Source: Echinicola shivajiensis (GTDB lineage: Bacteria; Bacteroidota; Bacteroidia; Cytophagales; Cyclobacteriaceae). From it: a stretch of DNA of 64,000 nucleotides. Made by a program: the position numbers and the translations under genes. The notes below the pieces were generated by a model that saw nothing but the letters and a program-made list of their open reading frames with translations, searched no databases and was not told the origin of the DNA. Of the stretch, positions 9,057-17,696 are shown piece by piece. Location of the stretch: assembly GCF_018642165.1 (NCBI RefSeq), contig NZ_JAHHZM010000014.1:62001-126000 (forward strand), in the 5' to 3' direction. The stretch's first letter is position 1, and every line of letters starts with the position of its first letter.

Positions 9057-10487
9057 ATGAGTTCAGAGGCAAAAGCAGTATGGGACGAGTGTTTGCGTGT
9101 CATTGAAGACCACGTAAATGACCAAAGTTTTTCCACCTGGTTTAAACCGATAAACCCGGTGAGATTGGACAGTTCAATACTTACCATCCAAGTACCTAGC
9201 CAATTTTTTTACGAATGGCTTGAGGACAACTATGTCCAAGTGTTAAAATTAGCCATAAAGAATGTTCTTGGTCCAAATGGAAAACTTGAGTATGCTGTGG
9301 TTGTGGATAGAGGAAATTCCCAAAACCAGCCTTATGTAGTCAGCTATCCTCAGGGAAATATCAGCCCTAACAAAAAGAAAGCAGCTGAAAAACTGGAAAA
9401 AGAGCAAAGCAGAAGTCCTTTTGATATGAAGTCTTTGGACAGCAATGCACTCTTACAATCCAACCTTAACCCCAATTACAGCTTTAACTCTTATATAGAG
9501 GGAGACTGTAACCGTTTGGCAAGGTCAGCAGGCTATGCAGTAGCTACCAAACCCGGAGTAACTTCCTTTAACCCCTTGATGATTTATGGGGGTGTAGGTT
9601 TGGGAAAAACCCACTTGATCCAAGCAATTGGAAATGAAATAAAAAATGGCCCAGAAGAAAAATTTGTACTGTATGTATCCTCCGAAAAGTTTGTAAATCA
9701 ATTCATGGATTCCATCAAAGATGGAAATATGAAGAGTTTTACCAATTTCTATATGCAGGTGGATGTGCTGATTATTGATGATATTCAATTTTTGGCAGGA
9801 AAGGACAGAACCCAAGAAATGTTCTTCCACATCTTCAATCACCTTCACCAAAACAAGAAGCAAATCATTATGACTTCCGACTGTCCTCCTAAGGATCTAA
9901 AAGGTTTGGAAGAAAGGTTGTTATCCAGGTTTAAATGGGGGTTGACAGCAGATTTGCATATGCCTGACTTTGAAACCAGGGTAGCCATTATCAAAAGAAA
10001 AATGCAAACAGAGGGAATTTACATTCCTGATGATGTAATTGAATATTTAGCCTATACAGTAGACACCAATATTCGCGAGCTTGAGGGAGTATTGATTTCA
10101 TTGATCGCCCATGCTTCCCTAAACAGGGTAGAAATAGATCTTGGTTTGGCCAAGACCATCATGAAGAATATTGTCAAAGACATTGAAACGGAAGTAGGGA
10201 TAGATTTTATCCAAAAAACTGTTTCTGATTATTACGGAATAAAACTGGATGACTTAAAGGCAAAAACCAGAAAAAAGGAAATTGTTGTTGCGAGGCAAGT
10301 GGCCATGTATTTCTCCAAGGAGTTTACCAATCATTCGTTGAAATCCATAGGTTACCATTTTGGAGGAAGAGATCATAGTACGGTTATTCACGCTGTACAA
10401 ACAGTCAACGACCTCATTGAGACCGATACCGCGTTTAAGAATGCCATCAATGAGCAAAGGAAAAAATTCAAAATGAGATCATATTAA
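9057..10487 (+). CDS. dnaA: Chromosomal replication initiator protein DnaA
   Basis: The AAA+ initiator that binds and melts the replication origin. All four domains are visible in 476 aa: the N-terminal helicase-loading domain (residues 1-80), a variable linker, the ATPase with Walker A YGGVGLGKTH (about 177-186) and Walker B LIIDDIQFL near 237, and the C-terminal DNA-binding domain with GGRDHSTVIHAVQ near 433-445. The ATG follows an A/T-rich leader without a Shine-Dalgarno. A strong hairpin ends the gene. The upstream neighbour is the divergent mutase operon rather than dnaN or rpmH, as is common in Bacteroidota. Confidence 0.98.
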   Translation: MSSEAKAVWDECLRVIEDHVNDQSFSTWFKPINPVRLDSSILTIQVPSQFFYEWLEDNYVQVLKLAIKNVLGPNGKLEYAVVVDRGNSQNQPYVVSYPQGNISPNKKKAAEKLEKEQSRSPFDMKSLDSNALLQSNLNPNYSFNSYIEGDCNRLARSAGYAVATKPGVTSFNPLMIYGGVGLGKTHLIQAIGNEIKNGPEEKFVLYVSSEKFVNQFMDSIKDGNMKSFTNFYMQVDVLIIDDIQFLAGKDRTQEMFFHIFNHLHQNKKQIIMTSDCPPKDLKGLEERLLSRFKWGLTADLHMPDFETRVAIIKRKMQTEGIYIPDDVIEYLAYTVDTNIRELEGVLISLIAHASLNRVEIDLGLAKTIMKNIVKDIETEVGIDFIQKTVSDYYGIKLDDLKAKTRKKEIVVARQVAMYFSKEFTNHSLKSIGYHFGGRDHSTVIHAVQTVNDLIETDTAFKNAINEQRKKFKMRSY

Positions 10488-10510
10488 AAAAGGGGCTGTG
10501 CCCCTTTTTT
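10486..10510. terminator. Bidirectional terminator between dnaA and the DUF3298 gene
   Basis: An 11-bp perfect stem, A6GGGGC with GCCCCT6, closes a 3-base loop TGT. The A and T runs on both sides make it work in both directions. It touches the dnaA stop codon. Confidence 0.9.
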
Positions 10511-11288
10511 ATTGCTTAACCACACCATTTAAAGTCGCTAAAGGAAACCTTAATTCAGTCTGTCCCATCGAGTATGGGGTGATTTCATAGGTATTATAAA
10601 GTAATACAAATTCCTCACCTTCATACCCCATGGCCGCAGGTAGAAAAAATTTTCCTTTCTCTAAGAAAAACCTGCCATCTTCCTCAAGACTTATTCCCTC
10701 TTTCACCTCATGGTATTCTCTAAAAGCCTGCTTGGCCAACTCCATCAATTTCTCTTCATCCAAAACAATATCTTCATTTTTCAGCAAGGACTTCTTTTCC
10801 ACATCAAAATTCATATATTGACTCACATAATTAGGGTGAGCTCCTCCAGTGTATGCACTATTTAAAAATTTAATAGAAATCAAATCACTGTCAATCAATG
10901 TTACCATAGCTTCGGTTTCGGAATACCAAGACTGGCTGGACTCTGGAAAGTCCTTTTTAAAAGAACTATACTCATCTAAAACATCATCTGCCAACTCATT
11001 CAATGAAGGTAAACCACCTTCTTTCTCTCCCCACTGTAAATACATCTTCAATTGCTCTAGAACATGGATATTCAGCAATACACTCAGCGTATCCTCTCCA
11101 CCACTGAACAGTGGATAACTCATTTTCACTTCCGCGCAAAACTCCCCACCACCAGGGCAAGTTGATTTCTTAAATTCTTCAATTTCATAGGATATTGGGT
11201 CCTCAGTAATTTCCTGCTTTGAAGAATTACAGGCCATCAAAATAAGCCCTATTAACAGGCAAGGCCATTGAACAGTTTTTAATCTCAT
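10509..11288 (-). CDS. DUF3298/DUF4163 (RsiV-like) lipoprotein
   Basis: A 259-aa exported lipoprotein: signal peptide with a lipobox-like LMACN, giving a lipidated Cys near residue 20. The middle holds an N-terminal DUF4163-like part and a C-terminal DUF3298 part with the motif SAYTGGAHPNY, which is typical of RsiV/PdaC-type domains. In RsiV this fold binds lysozyme and controls a sigma factor; no sigma gene is nearby here, so a role as a periplasmic ligand- or glycan-binding protein is inference only. It starts five bases after meaB, so the two are likely co-transcribed. Confidence 0.75.
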   Translation of the reverse strand: MRLKTVQWPCLLIGLILMACNSSKQEITEDPISYEIEEFKKSTCPGGGEFCAEVKMSYPLFSGGEDTLSVLLNIHVLEQLKMYLQWGEKEGGLPSLNELADDVLDEYSSFKKDFPESSQSWYSETEAMVTLIDSDLISIKFLNSAYTGGAHPNYVSQYMNFDVEKKSLLKNEDIVLDEEKLMELAKQAFREYHEVKEGISLEEDGRFFLEKGKFFLPAAMGYEGEEFVLLYNTYEITPYSMGQTELRFPLATLNGVVKQ

Positions 11289-11293
11289 TTTTT

Positions 11294-12304
11294 CTAGTCG
11301 CTATTTTTTGGTTTAAAAAAATCATTCACCAAATTTCTTGCCATAGATTGCGGTGAAAAATCCCCTTCCTTGATAGAAGGTAAAATGCTCCATATTTTGT
11401 CCTTTACATCCTTGTTTTGATAGAATCGAGCTTCTAATATTTGCTGTACATAGGCATAAAACCAATATTCTCGCTGATGAATACGATTTTCATTAAAATA
11501 GCCTGAGGCTTTCATTTTTTCTTCAAAGTCCCCAATCAGCTGCCATATTTCCTCCAATCCACGCTTATTCTTTGAAGAACAAAGCAGTACTTTCGGCATC
11601 CATCCATCTTCCCTTACACCCAAAAGCTGACTGGCATTTTGCAAAGCCAGTTTAGTTTCTTCCGCTTTGGACTCTTGCTCTCCATCCACTTTTGTCAGAA
11701 CTATCGCATCAGCCATTTCCATTATCCCTCGCTTGATCCCCTGTAGCTCATCTCCAGAATCAGGCTGTACCAAAAGTAAAAAGAAATCAACCATTTCATT
11801 CACGATAAATTCAGACTGCCCCACCCCTACTGTTTCCACCAAAACCACATCATAACCTGCTGCTTCACAAAGCAAAATACTCTCCCTAGTCCTCGCCCCT
11901 ACACCACCTAAGCTTTGTGCATTTGGCGAAGGTCTGATAAACACATTCGGTTCTTTTGAAAGTAATTCCATTCTGGTTTTGTCTCCCAAAATACTTCCCT
12001 TTGATTTCTGGCTGCTTGGGTCAATGGTCAGCACGGCTAATCTCTTGCCCTTCTTAACAAGTAATTGTCCAAAATGCTCTATAAACGTACTTTTCCCTAC
12101 CCCTCCAGCGCCAGTAACTCCTATTCTAATAGAATTACCAGTGTATTTCATCACCCTATCTAGCAACTGATCGCCAAGTAGCTGATCTTCTTCAAGCTTA
12201 CTTTCCAATAAGGTAATGGCCCTGCTTAGAATTATGGCATTATTTGCAAGCAAACCCTGCTCGTATTCTGATAATTTCAATCTTTTTCGATCGGAAATTG
12301 ACAT
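11294..12304 (-). CDS. meaB: Methylmalonyl-CoA mutase-associated GTPase MeaB
   Basis: A G-protein chaperone that gates cobalamin loading into, and protects, methylmalonyl-CoA mutase. At 336 aa it shows the P-loop GAGGVGKST near residues 65-73, IDPSSQKSKGSILGDKTRM (switch region), VETVGVGQSE, and the NKxD-equivalent LTKVDGE. This is the MeaB/ArgK signature set. The mutase genes lie about 3 kb away on the same strand, separated by dnaA, which supports the assignment. The start at 12304 is the first ATG of an otherwise isolated frame. Confidence 0.94.
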   Translation of the reverse strand: MSISDRKRLKLSEYEQGLLANNAIILSRAITLLESKLEEDQLLGDQLLDRVMKYTGNSIRIGVTGAGGVGKSTFIEHFGQLLVKKGKRLAVLTIDPSSQKSKGSILGDKTRMELLSKEPNVFIRPSPNAQSLGGVGARTRESILLCEAAGYDVVLVETVGVGQSEFIVNEMVDFFLLLVQPDSGDELQGIKRGIMEMADAIVLTKVDGEQESKAEETKLALQNASQLLGVREDGWMPKVLLCSSKNKRGLEEIWQLIGDFEEKMKASGYFNENRIHQREYWFYAYVQQILEARFYQNKDVKDKIWSILPSIKEGDFSPQSMARNLVNDFFKPKNSD

Positions 12305-12334
12305 AAAAAGTATGGTTACTTTCTGGAAATAAAT

Positions 12335-12739
12335 TTAATGAAATGGATACTTGACAAAACCTTCCTCCCCCATTGCCCTTTTCTCAAACTTCCCTAGACA
12401 ATAGCTGTTATACTCAGTTTTAAAATAAGGCTCAGCTCCCTCCACTTTCTGAGGATATTCCCCTTTTTCGGAAAAGAAATAAACCTGGGTATTGCCATAT
12501 TTTGTATGCGGCATCATTTTACCGTATTTCTCCATTTCCTGCCATAACGTATCGGACACTGTCACAATATACACTCTTTTGATAGGCCCAGTATTATTAG
12601 GATTTCTGAATTTACTGACCTCATTAAAATCCATCTTTAGATCCTTTATACTAGGTTGCATAAAAGTATCAGCCATAATCCAGGATAAGACTCCAATTAC
12701 TATAAGTCCTATTAAATAAAACAGTTGTTTAGTTTTCAT
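12335..12739 (-). CDS. Small membrane-anchored protein of unknown function
   Basis: A 134-aa protein with one N-terminal hydrophobic segment (about residues 5-25, YLIGLIVIGVLSWIMA) and a soluble extracytoplasmic part rich in aromatic residues. I do not recognise the family. Codon use and an A/T-rich upstream gap look normal for a real gene, and the frame does not overlap any other. It lies 30 bases upstream of meaB on the same strand and so may share its transcript. It is divergent from hemJ. Confidence 0.65.
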   Translation of the reverse strand: MKTKQLFYLIGLIVIGVLSWIMADTFMQPSIKDLKMDFNEVSKFRNPNNTGPIKRVYIVTVSDTLWQEMEKYGKMMPHTKYGNTQVYFFSEKGEYPQKVEGAEPYFKTEYNSYCLGKFEKRAMGEEGFVKYPFH

Positions 12740-12793
12740 TATAATCTAAGGTTCTTCACTCTTAAAACATTAATTTAGGGGAAAAATTTGAAT

Positions 12794-13330
12794 ATGGGTT
12801 TTGAATATATCAAAGCACTGCATATTATCTTTATTGTCACATGGTTTGCAGGCTTATTCTACATTGTCAGATTGTTTATATATCAAGTTGAAACCCTTGA
12901 GAGGCCTGTAGAAGAACAAAAGTTTCTAAGACCACAATTGGACCTGATGGCCAAAAGACTTTGGCTAGGGATTACATGGCCATCTGCCATTTTGACCCTT
13001 ATTTTTGGATTTTGGACCCTTTATTACCGATGGGGCTATTTAGAATTGGGGTTTATGCAGGCCAAGCTTGCATTCGTCTTTTTCCTTTATGTTTACCATT
13101 TTATTTGCCATAGAATTTATTCAGACCTTCAACAAGGCAAAGCGAAGTGGACGTCTACCCAATTAAGAATCTGGAATGAGGTAGCCACCGTCATCCTCTT
13201 TGCTATTGTCTTTCTGATAGTATTGAAAAGTCTGTTGAATATGCTTTGGGGAATAATAGGATTGCTGCTGTTAAGTATCCTCCTTATGTTAGGCATCAAG
13301 CTTTACAAAAAGTCCCGTGAAAGGAACTAA
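12794..13330 (+). CDS. hemJ: CopD/HemJ-family membrane protein, probable protoporphyrinogen IX oxidase
   Basis: A 178-aa integral membrane protein with about four to five helices. The N-terminal ALHIIFIVTWFAGLFYIVRLF matches the HemJ pattern with the conserved His near residue 10, and MQAKLAFVFFLYVYHFICHR carries the conserved Lys and His of the third helix region. HemJ oxidises protoporphyrinogen IX to protoporphyrin IX in haem synthesis. The frame is open to a TTG at 12788; ATG 12794 gives the usual N-terminus. The following SCO and cytochrome c genes fit a haem/respiration context. Confidence 0.78.
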   Translation: MGFEYIKALHIIFIVTWFAGLFYIVRLFIYQVETLERPVEEQKFLRPQLDLMAKRLWLGITWPSAILTLIFGFWTLYYRWGYLELGFMQAKLAFVFFLYVYHFICHRIYSDLQQGKAKWTSTQLRIWNEVATVILFAIVFLIVLKSLLNMLWGIIGLLLLSILLMLGIKLYKKSRERN

Positions 13331-13362
13331 TCAATATTTTGAATTGTAGATTATACAAAAAA

Positions 13363-14031
13363 ATGCTCAGACACAATCTCACCATACTAGCCTTTCTTGC
13401 TTCTATATTTTTAATTTGGAACTGCACATCAAAAACCGATAAAAAAGAACAGTTACCGATTCTAGGCCACAAATACACTGAAGAAAAGACCATTGATGGA
13501 AATACTGTCACCGACACTGTCTATCATGAAATCGCCCCTTTCTCATTTACAGACCAAGAAGGGAACATCATTACCAAAGAAGATGTAAAAGGTAAAGTCT
13601 ATGTAGCTGATTTTTTCTTCACTTCATGCCCGACCATTTGCCCGATAATGAAATCCCAAATGCTAAGGGTCTATGAAAAATTCAAGGATAATCCCGACTT
13701 CAAAATCCTTAGCCACTCTATTGACCCTACTTATGATACTGTAGAAGTACTAAAGGATTATGCCGAAAGATTGGGCATTAAGGATGCAAGTACTTGGCAC
13801 TTTCTCACAGGTGACCAAGAAAAGATCTTTGAAATTGGCCAAACCAGCTATTTGGCTACAGCTATGGAAGACAAAAATGAACCTGGAGGGTTTCTTCACA
13901 GTGGAGCTTTTATTTTAATTGACCAAGAGGGGCATATTAGGGGAGTATATGATGGTACCAAAGAGGACCAGGTAAATAAATTAATGAAGGATATTCCAAA
14001 AATTCTGAACAATAATGAAAAAGGGGCTTAA
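13363..14031 (+). CDS. SCO1/SenC family copper-chaperone lipoprotein
   Basis: A 222-aa membrane-anchored thioredoxin-fold protein that delivers copper to the CuA site of cytochrome oxidase or acts as a thiol reductase. The metal-binding CPTIC (in FTSCPTICPIMK) and the distal His in GGFLHSGAF are present. An N-terminal hydrophobic stretch ends at NCTS, a possible lipobox. The frame extends to a TTG at 13339, but ATG 13363 gives a proper signal sequence. Its end overlaps the start of the cytochrome c gene by 17 bases. Confidence 0.88.
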   Translation: MLRHNLTILAFLASIFLIWNCTSKTDKKEQLPILGHKYTEEKTIDGNTVTDTVYHEIAPFSFTDQEGNIITKEDVKGKVYVADFFFTSCPTICPIMKSQMLRVYEKFKDNPDFKILSHSIDPTYDTVEVLKDYAERLGIKDASTWHFLTGDQEKIFEIGQTSYLATAMEDKNEPGGFLHSGAFILIDQEGHIRGVYDGTKEDQVNKLMKDIPKILNNNEKGA

Positions 14032-14470
14032 GCTGTTTTCTATCGGATTTTGCTTATCCATATCCATTTGGGGATGCCAAGGAAATAAAAACACCGAACA
14101 GGATCATTTTTCTCTCAACAGCATTGAAGACCTAAAAACCCGACAATATGCCATCGAGGGGCAGGTATTATATGAAAACTATTGTGCCAATTGCCACCAA
14201 ACTGATGGCACTGGGCTAGGGCAGCTGATTCCTCCTCTTAAAGACGCGGACTACTTGAAAGAAGATGTAGGAAGAGCAATAAGAATCATCAAGCATGGTA
14301 TCAAAGGTGAGATAATTGTAAATGGCAAAGATTACAATAAAGAAATGCCTGCTAATCCCGGCTTAACCAATCTGGAAATTGCAGAAATTGCTACTTATAT
14401 CTATGCTGCCTTTGCTAACCAAGATAAAATTATTGAAGTGAAAGAGGTCAGAACTTATTTGGAGGAGTAG
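14015..14470 (+). CDS. Class I cytochrome c lipoprotein
   Basis: A 151-aa exported mono-haem cytochrome. The signal peptide ends in a lipobox-like SIWGCQ, the haem attachment site is CANCH near residues 58-62, and the axial Met is likely the one in KEMPANPG, followed by the final helix LEIAEIATYIYAAF. It overlaps the SCO gene by 17 bases, so it is translated from the same message and probably passes electrons to an oxidase or feeds assembly of one. The oxidase genes are not in the window. Confidence 0.88.
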   Translation: MKKGLKLFSIGFCLSISIWGCQGNKNTEQDHFSLNSIEDLKTRQYAIEGQVLYENYCANCHQTDGTGLGQLIPPLKDADYLKEDVGRAIRIIKHGIKGEIIVNGKDYNKEMPANPGLTNLEIAEIATYIYAAFANQDKIIEVKEVRTYLEE

Positions 14471-14489
14471 CTTTACTCCTCTATTTTTT
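14462..14489 (+). terminator. Terminator overlapping the end of the cytochrome c gene
   Basis: Arms GAGGAGTA (14462-14469) and TACTCCTC (14474-14481) form an 8-bp stem with a GCTT loop and are followed by a TATTTTTTT run. The stem includes the cytochrome c stop codon and the last codons of the opposing gene. Confidence 0.8.
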
Positions 14490-14892
14490 TAGCCTCTTCC
14501 AATGCTTTTTTAATATCCTCATTCACCTCTGAAACCATCTCCTTTTGCCCATTTAAATAACTAATTGCCTCCTCTTCCTCCATCTCACTTAGATCAGCTT
14601 TAAATTGCCTCATCCAAACAAACATCCCGTCATAAGCCTTCTCTAAATTACTTGCTGCTTTTTTTATTTTTTCTGCCTTACCGATATTATTCACACTGTC
14701 TTCAAGAAGATATTGTTTAGCCAAGTCAAGTAAACGTTTCTCTTCAGACTTAAGCTCTCCCATTTTTGGCATAACTTCATCATGAATCTTAATTACTTCA
14801 TCCTTTAAAGCTTCCTGTTCTGACACTCCCCCACAAGACACCATAAACGCCAAACAAATAATTCCTAGGGCTATACTTTTAGTCATTTTCAT
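14473..14892 (-). CDS. Small helical lipoprotein of unknown function
   Basis: A 139-aa protein with a signal peptide ending in a lipobox (FMVSCGG) and a Lys/Glu-rich helical body that is likely coiled coil (for example KSEEKRLLDLAKQYLLEDS and the C-terminal KKALEEAKKIEE). No enzyme motif is seen. The frame opens at a TTG at 14928; ATG 14892 starts the signal sequence directly and is preferred. Its stop lies only two bases from the stop of the convergent cytochrome c gene. Similar small lipoproteins are common in Cytophagales but I cannot assign a role. Confidence 0.7.
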   Translation of the reverse strand: MKMTKSIALGIICLAFMVSCGGVSEQEALKDEVIKIHDEVMPKMGELKSEEKRLLDLAKQYLLEDSVNNIGKAEKIKKAASNLEKAYDGMFVWMRQFKADLSEMEEEEAISYLNGQKEMVSEVNEDIKKALEEAKKIEE

Positions 14893-15173
14893 ATCTAAAT
14901 TTATTTTTCTCAAATTTCCCCAATTCAAAAGTCAGAATGAAATAAATCTCCAATTAAATCATTCGCTTTTCCAAGAGTAAATCTATCGTTAAATAAGATG
15001 TCTAATTTATAGCAATCCATCATCCAAAAAGTTATTTTTAGACCATATTATACCTCTCTGGCATTGACATGCTCTATTATATGTTAACCAGAAAATACAG
15101 AATAACAGAACCTAGAAATAACCCTCTTATACTTACTGTTTTAGCATTAAAAACTATCCAATAAATCATTACT

Positions 15174-15995
15174 ATGAAACCGTTTTGCTTTGCTGTAGAT
15201 CAAATAATTAATAGTGAAAAGGCGAGTATGCATCCAATGGACATTGGCTTGATCCGTGGTTATGCTGTATTTGATTTTTTCAGGACCGTAAACTACAGCC
15301 CCATATTCCTTGAAGATTACCTTAATAGGTTCATCAGCTCAGCCCAAAAAACACATTTGAGCTTAAACTTAAATCCCCAACAATTGGAAGATGTTATTTT
15401 GGAGCTCATCAAAAAAAACGATCTAAGATCAGGGGGGATAAGAATGGTATTGTCTGGTGGAGTTTCAGATAATCATTTCTCTCCAGATAAAGGAAGTTTA
15501 TTTATTTTCTGTGAAGACTTGATTTTTCCTTCCCAAGAAAAATACAACAAAGGAGTCAATCTATTGACAGTAGATTACATTAGACCTATTCCCGAGATCA
15601 AAACCACGAATTACGCACTTCCGGTTTACCTCAGTGCTGATTGGAAATCAAAAGATGCAGAAGATGTCTTGTACCATTATAATGGTATTGTATCAGAAAG
15701 CTCCAGAAGTAATATTTTCATAGTAAAAGAAGGAATAATCAGTACGCCAAAGGAAAATATTTTGTTGGGGATCACGAGAAAGAGAATCTTGGAAGTTGAA
15801 AAAGGTATTCAGATACGTGATATTTCATTAAAAGAAGTTTTGGAGGCGGATGAGGTATTTATGAGCAGCACCACAAAAAGGATTTTACCAGTTACCCAAA
15901 TTGATGGCAAAAACATTGGTAATGGAGCTCCAGGAGAAATCACAAAAAGTATATTCGAGAAATTAGTATCATTAGAAAAAGAAATCGCCCTCTAG
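15174..15995 (+). CDS. Class IV PLP-dependent aminotransferase / aminodeoxychorismate-lyase family
   Basis: A 273-aa fold-type IV PLP enzyme, of the group that holds branched-chain and D-amino-acid aminotransferases and 4-amino-4-deoxychorismate lyase. The RGYAVFDFFRT segment near residues 29-39, the Schiff-base Lys in IKTTNYAL (about residue 143), SESSRSNIFIVK (about 176-187) and GITRKRIL are all in place. The sequence does not decide between the possible substrates. It stands alone between a 280-base spacer and a terminator that overlaps its last codons. Confidence 0.82.
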   Translation: MKPFCFAVDQIINSEKASMHPMDIGLIRGYAVFDFFRTVNYSPIFLEDYLNRFISSAQKTHLSLNLNPQQLEDVILELIKKNDLRSGGIRMVLSGGVSDNHFSPDKGSLFIFCEDLIFPSQEKYNKGVNLLTVDYIRPIPEIKTTNYALPVYLSADWKSKDAEDVLYHYNGIVSESSRSNIFIVKEGIISTPKENILLGITRKRILEVEKGIQIRDISLKEVLEADEVFMSSTTKRILPVTQIDGKNIGNGAPGEITKSIFEKLVSLEKEIAL

Positions 15996-16012
15996 GAAGG
16001 CGATTTCTTTTT
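15981..16012. terminator. Terminator after the class IV aminotransferase gene
   Basis: Arms GAAATCGCC (15981-15989) and GGCGATTTC (15999-16007) make a 9-bp stem with a 9-base loop followed by T7. It overlaps the last five codons of the gene and faces the convergent gene at 16017. Confidence 0.85.
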
Positions 16013-16016
16013 TATT

Positions 16017-16454
16017 TTATAATACCAGCTCAGCATCTGTTAAAATGTACATGAGTTTTTCTGGATCCTTTTTATTCAGTTTTAAGGTACCTTTAACCTT
16101 TACTCTCTTTGAGGTATATTCAATAGGTGTACTTAGCATCACCTCCATAACCGTTTCAGGTCCTCCAGAGCCACAGAAAAAACACTCAGCAAGCGGTAAT
16201 GATGACAATATGATATGTTCCGGCTTAAACATCCCTTCAAACGGAATTATATAACCCTCTGCAGAAACTTCTTTTCCTTCAAGGGATTTTATCTTATCGC
16301 TAAAAACCGGCAGATATAACTCTCCATATTCATCATTTCCTATCTCGTAAGTTACCTCTGATAGGTCCTTCCAAACACTTTTTTCTGATTGGGCATGACC
16401 AAGCCCCAAAAGCCCCATCATCATTACCACTAACAAACTTAACTTTAATCTCAT
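16017..16454 (-). CDS. Small secreted protein, DUF3299-like, linked to an ABC exporter-type permease
   Basis: A 145-aa exported protein with a clear signal peptide (MRLKLSLLVVMMMGLLGLGHA). The mature part has GYIIPFEG, then ECFFCGSGGPE with a CxxC pair, and a VKVKGTLKLNK strand segment. The overall pattern is like DUF3299 proteins, which are thought to be small beta-barrel periplasmic proteins. It follows the permease gene by 15 bases (ATG 16454 preferred over the TTG at 16469), so it is probably part of the same operon. The CxxC and the His-rich neighbour hint at metal handling; this is inference. Confidence 0.65.
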   Translation of the reverse strand: MRLKLSLLVVMMMGLLGLGHAQSEKSVWKDLSEVTYEIGNDEYGELYLPVFSDKIKSLEGKEVSAEGYIIPFEGMFKPEHIILSSLPLAECFFCGSGGPETVMEVMLSTPIEYTSKRVKVKGTLKLNKKDPEKLMYILTDAELVL

Positions 16455-16469
16455 TTTTATTCTTTTCAA

Positions 16470-17696
16470 TTATTTGGTCAACTGTTTTGCAATATCTGTC
16501 TTGTAGGCACCCAAAGCAGGAATAATGGAAGCTAAAATTCCAACCACAACGGCATAGACCACAATCCATGCCTCTGCCTTAAGAAATATCCAAGCAGAAA
16601 TACTACTTAGTGCGCCTTGTTCCTGACCCATAACCAAAACTGATAGAAAAAGGTGCCCCATTAGTATTCCTACCAAAGCTCCCAAGCCAGTCAATATGAT
16701 TCCCTCCAAAATGATATGAACAAATAATTGTCCTTTAGATGCACCTATAGTACGCATTACAGCTAGATCGTACCTACGTTCCTTTAAGGAATTATACAAT
16801 GCAATAAATATACCTAAACCAGCTATGAAAATAATAACAAATGCAAGGCCCTTGATTAACTTAATACCTACTCCCAATAGTTCAAACAGTCTTGAAATCT
16901 CAAATGTTGGGGAAGCGGCCTGCAATGAGCTTCTACTATTGATGAATCTGGGCAATTGCACAGCCGCCATAGGGCTTCTGTACTGAACCAAAAGGGTAGT
17001 AATTTCTCTATCATCTTCTGTTTCTGGAAACCCTCTCGTGGCAACAGCCGCTTCCATTTTATCATGATCGTGTTCCTCTTCTTCATCATGGGTAAACCAA
17101 ACAGATTCCAAACTAGTTAGAATTAGCTTGTCCACCACCTTGCTTGAAGGTGCCAACACCCCGGTAACCACATAATCATGATGATCGTGCTCATGACTGC
17201 TACTACCTATACCATGAGACCCCATAAAAGCATCTCCAACTTTAAGGCTTAGTTTCTCTGCAACGGTGCTTCCCAACACTACTTCAAAAGGTTTTTCCCA
17301 TGCCCCCCCAGAAGCAAAAGACACCTCATATAGGTCTAAGTAATCATGATTGGTTCCAACTATTCGGAATCCCTCGTAATTATCCCCTAAGCCCATTGGA
17401 ATAGCTTTCTTGATCAATCTGTTTCTGGAAACACCCTTGGCCTCTTTCAAATCTATATTGCCAGTGGGAAAGTCAATATGATATACACTTGAAAGGATAA
17501 GCTGCAATGGACTTCCCTTTGCTCCTATCACCAAATCCACGCCTTTTGCATCCCTGCTCATCTGATTCTCGAATTGGTCCTGAATAAGAATCAAGACAGT
17601 TATGATCGCTAATCCCAATGCCAAGAGCAAAATATTCAACCCCGTATTCATGGGCTTTGCGATCAAATATTTCCAACTTAATCGAATCATGTTCAT
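16470..17696 (-). CDS. FtsX/LolE-type ABC transporter permease with His-rich periplasmic loops
   Basis: A 408-aa permease of the MacB/LolE class: one N-terminal helix (about residues 16-38), a large extracytoplasmic MacB-PCD-like domain, and three C-terminal helices with the FtsX core ERRYDLAVMRTIGASKGQ. Two stretches in the outer domain are unusually rich in His and acidic residues (HGIGSSSHEHDHHDY and HDEEEEHDHDKME), a pattern seen in metal-binding loops. The start overlaps the ATPase stop by four bases. It probably forms a mechanotransducing or lipoprotein-releasing type complex with the ATPase. The cargo is unknown. Confidence 0.85.
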   Translation of the reverse strand: MNMIRLSWKYLIAKPMNTGLNILLLALGLAIITVLILIQDQFENQMSRDAKGVDLVIGAKGSPLQLILSSVYHIDFPTGNIDLKEAKGVSRNRLIKKAIPMGLGDNYEGFRIVGTNHDYLDLYEVSFASGGAWEKPFEVVLGSTVAEKLSLKVGDAFMGSHGIGSSSHEHDHHDYVVTGVLAPSSKVVDKLILTSLESVWFTHDEEEEHDHDKMEAAVATRGFPETEDDREITTLLVQYRSPMAAVQLPRFINSRSSLQAASPTFEISRLFELLGVGIKLIKGLAFVIIFIAGLGIFIALYNSLKERRYDLAVMRTIGASKGQLFVHIILEGIILTGLGALVGILMGHLFLSVLVMGQEQGALSSISAWIFLKAEAWIVVYAVVVGILASIIPALGAYKTDIAKQLTK

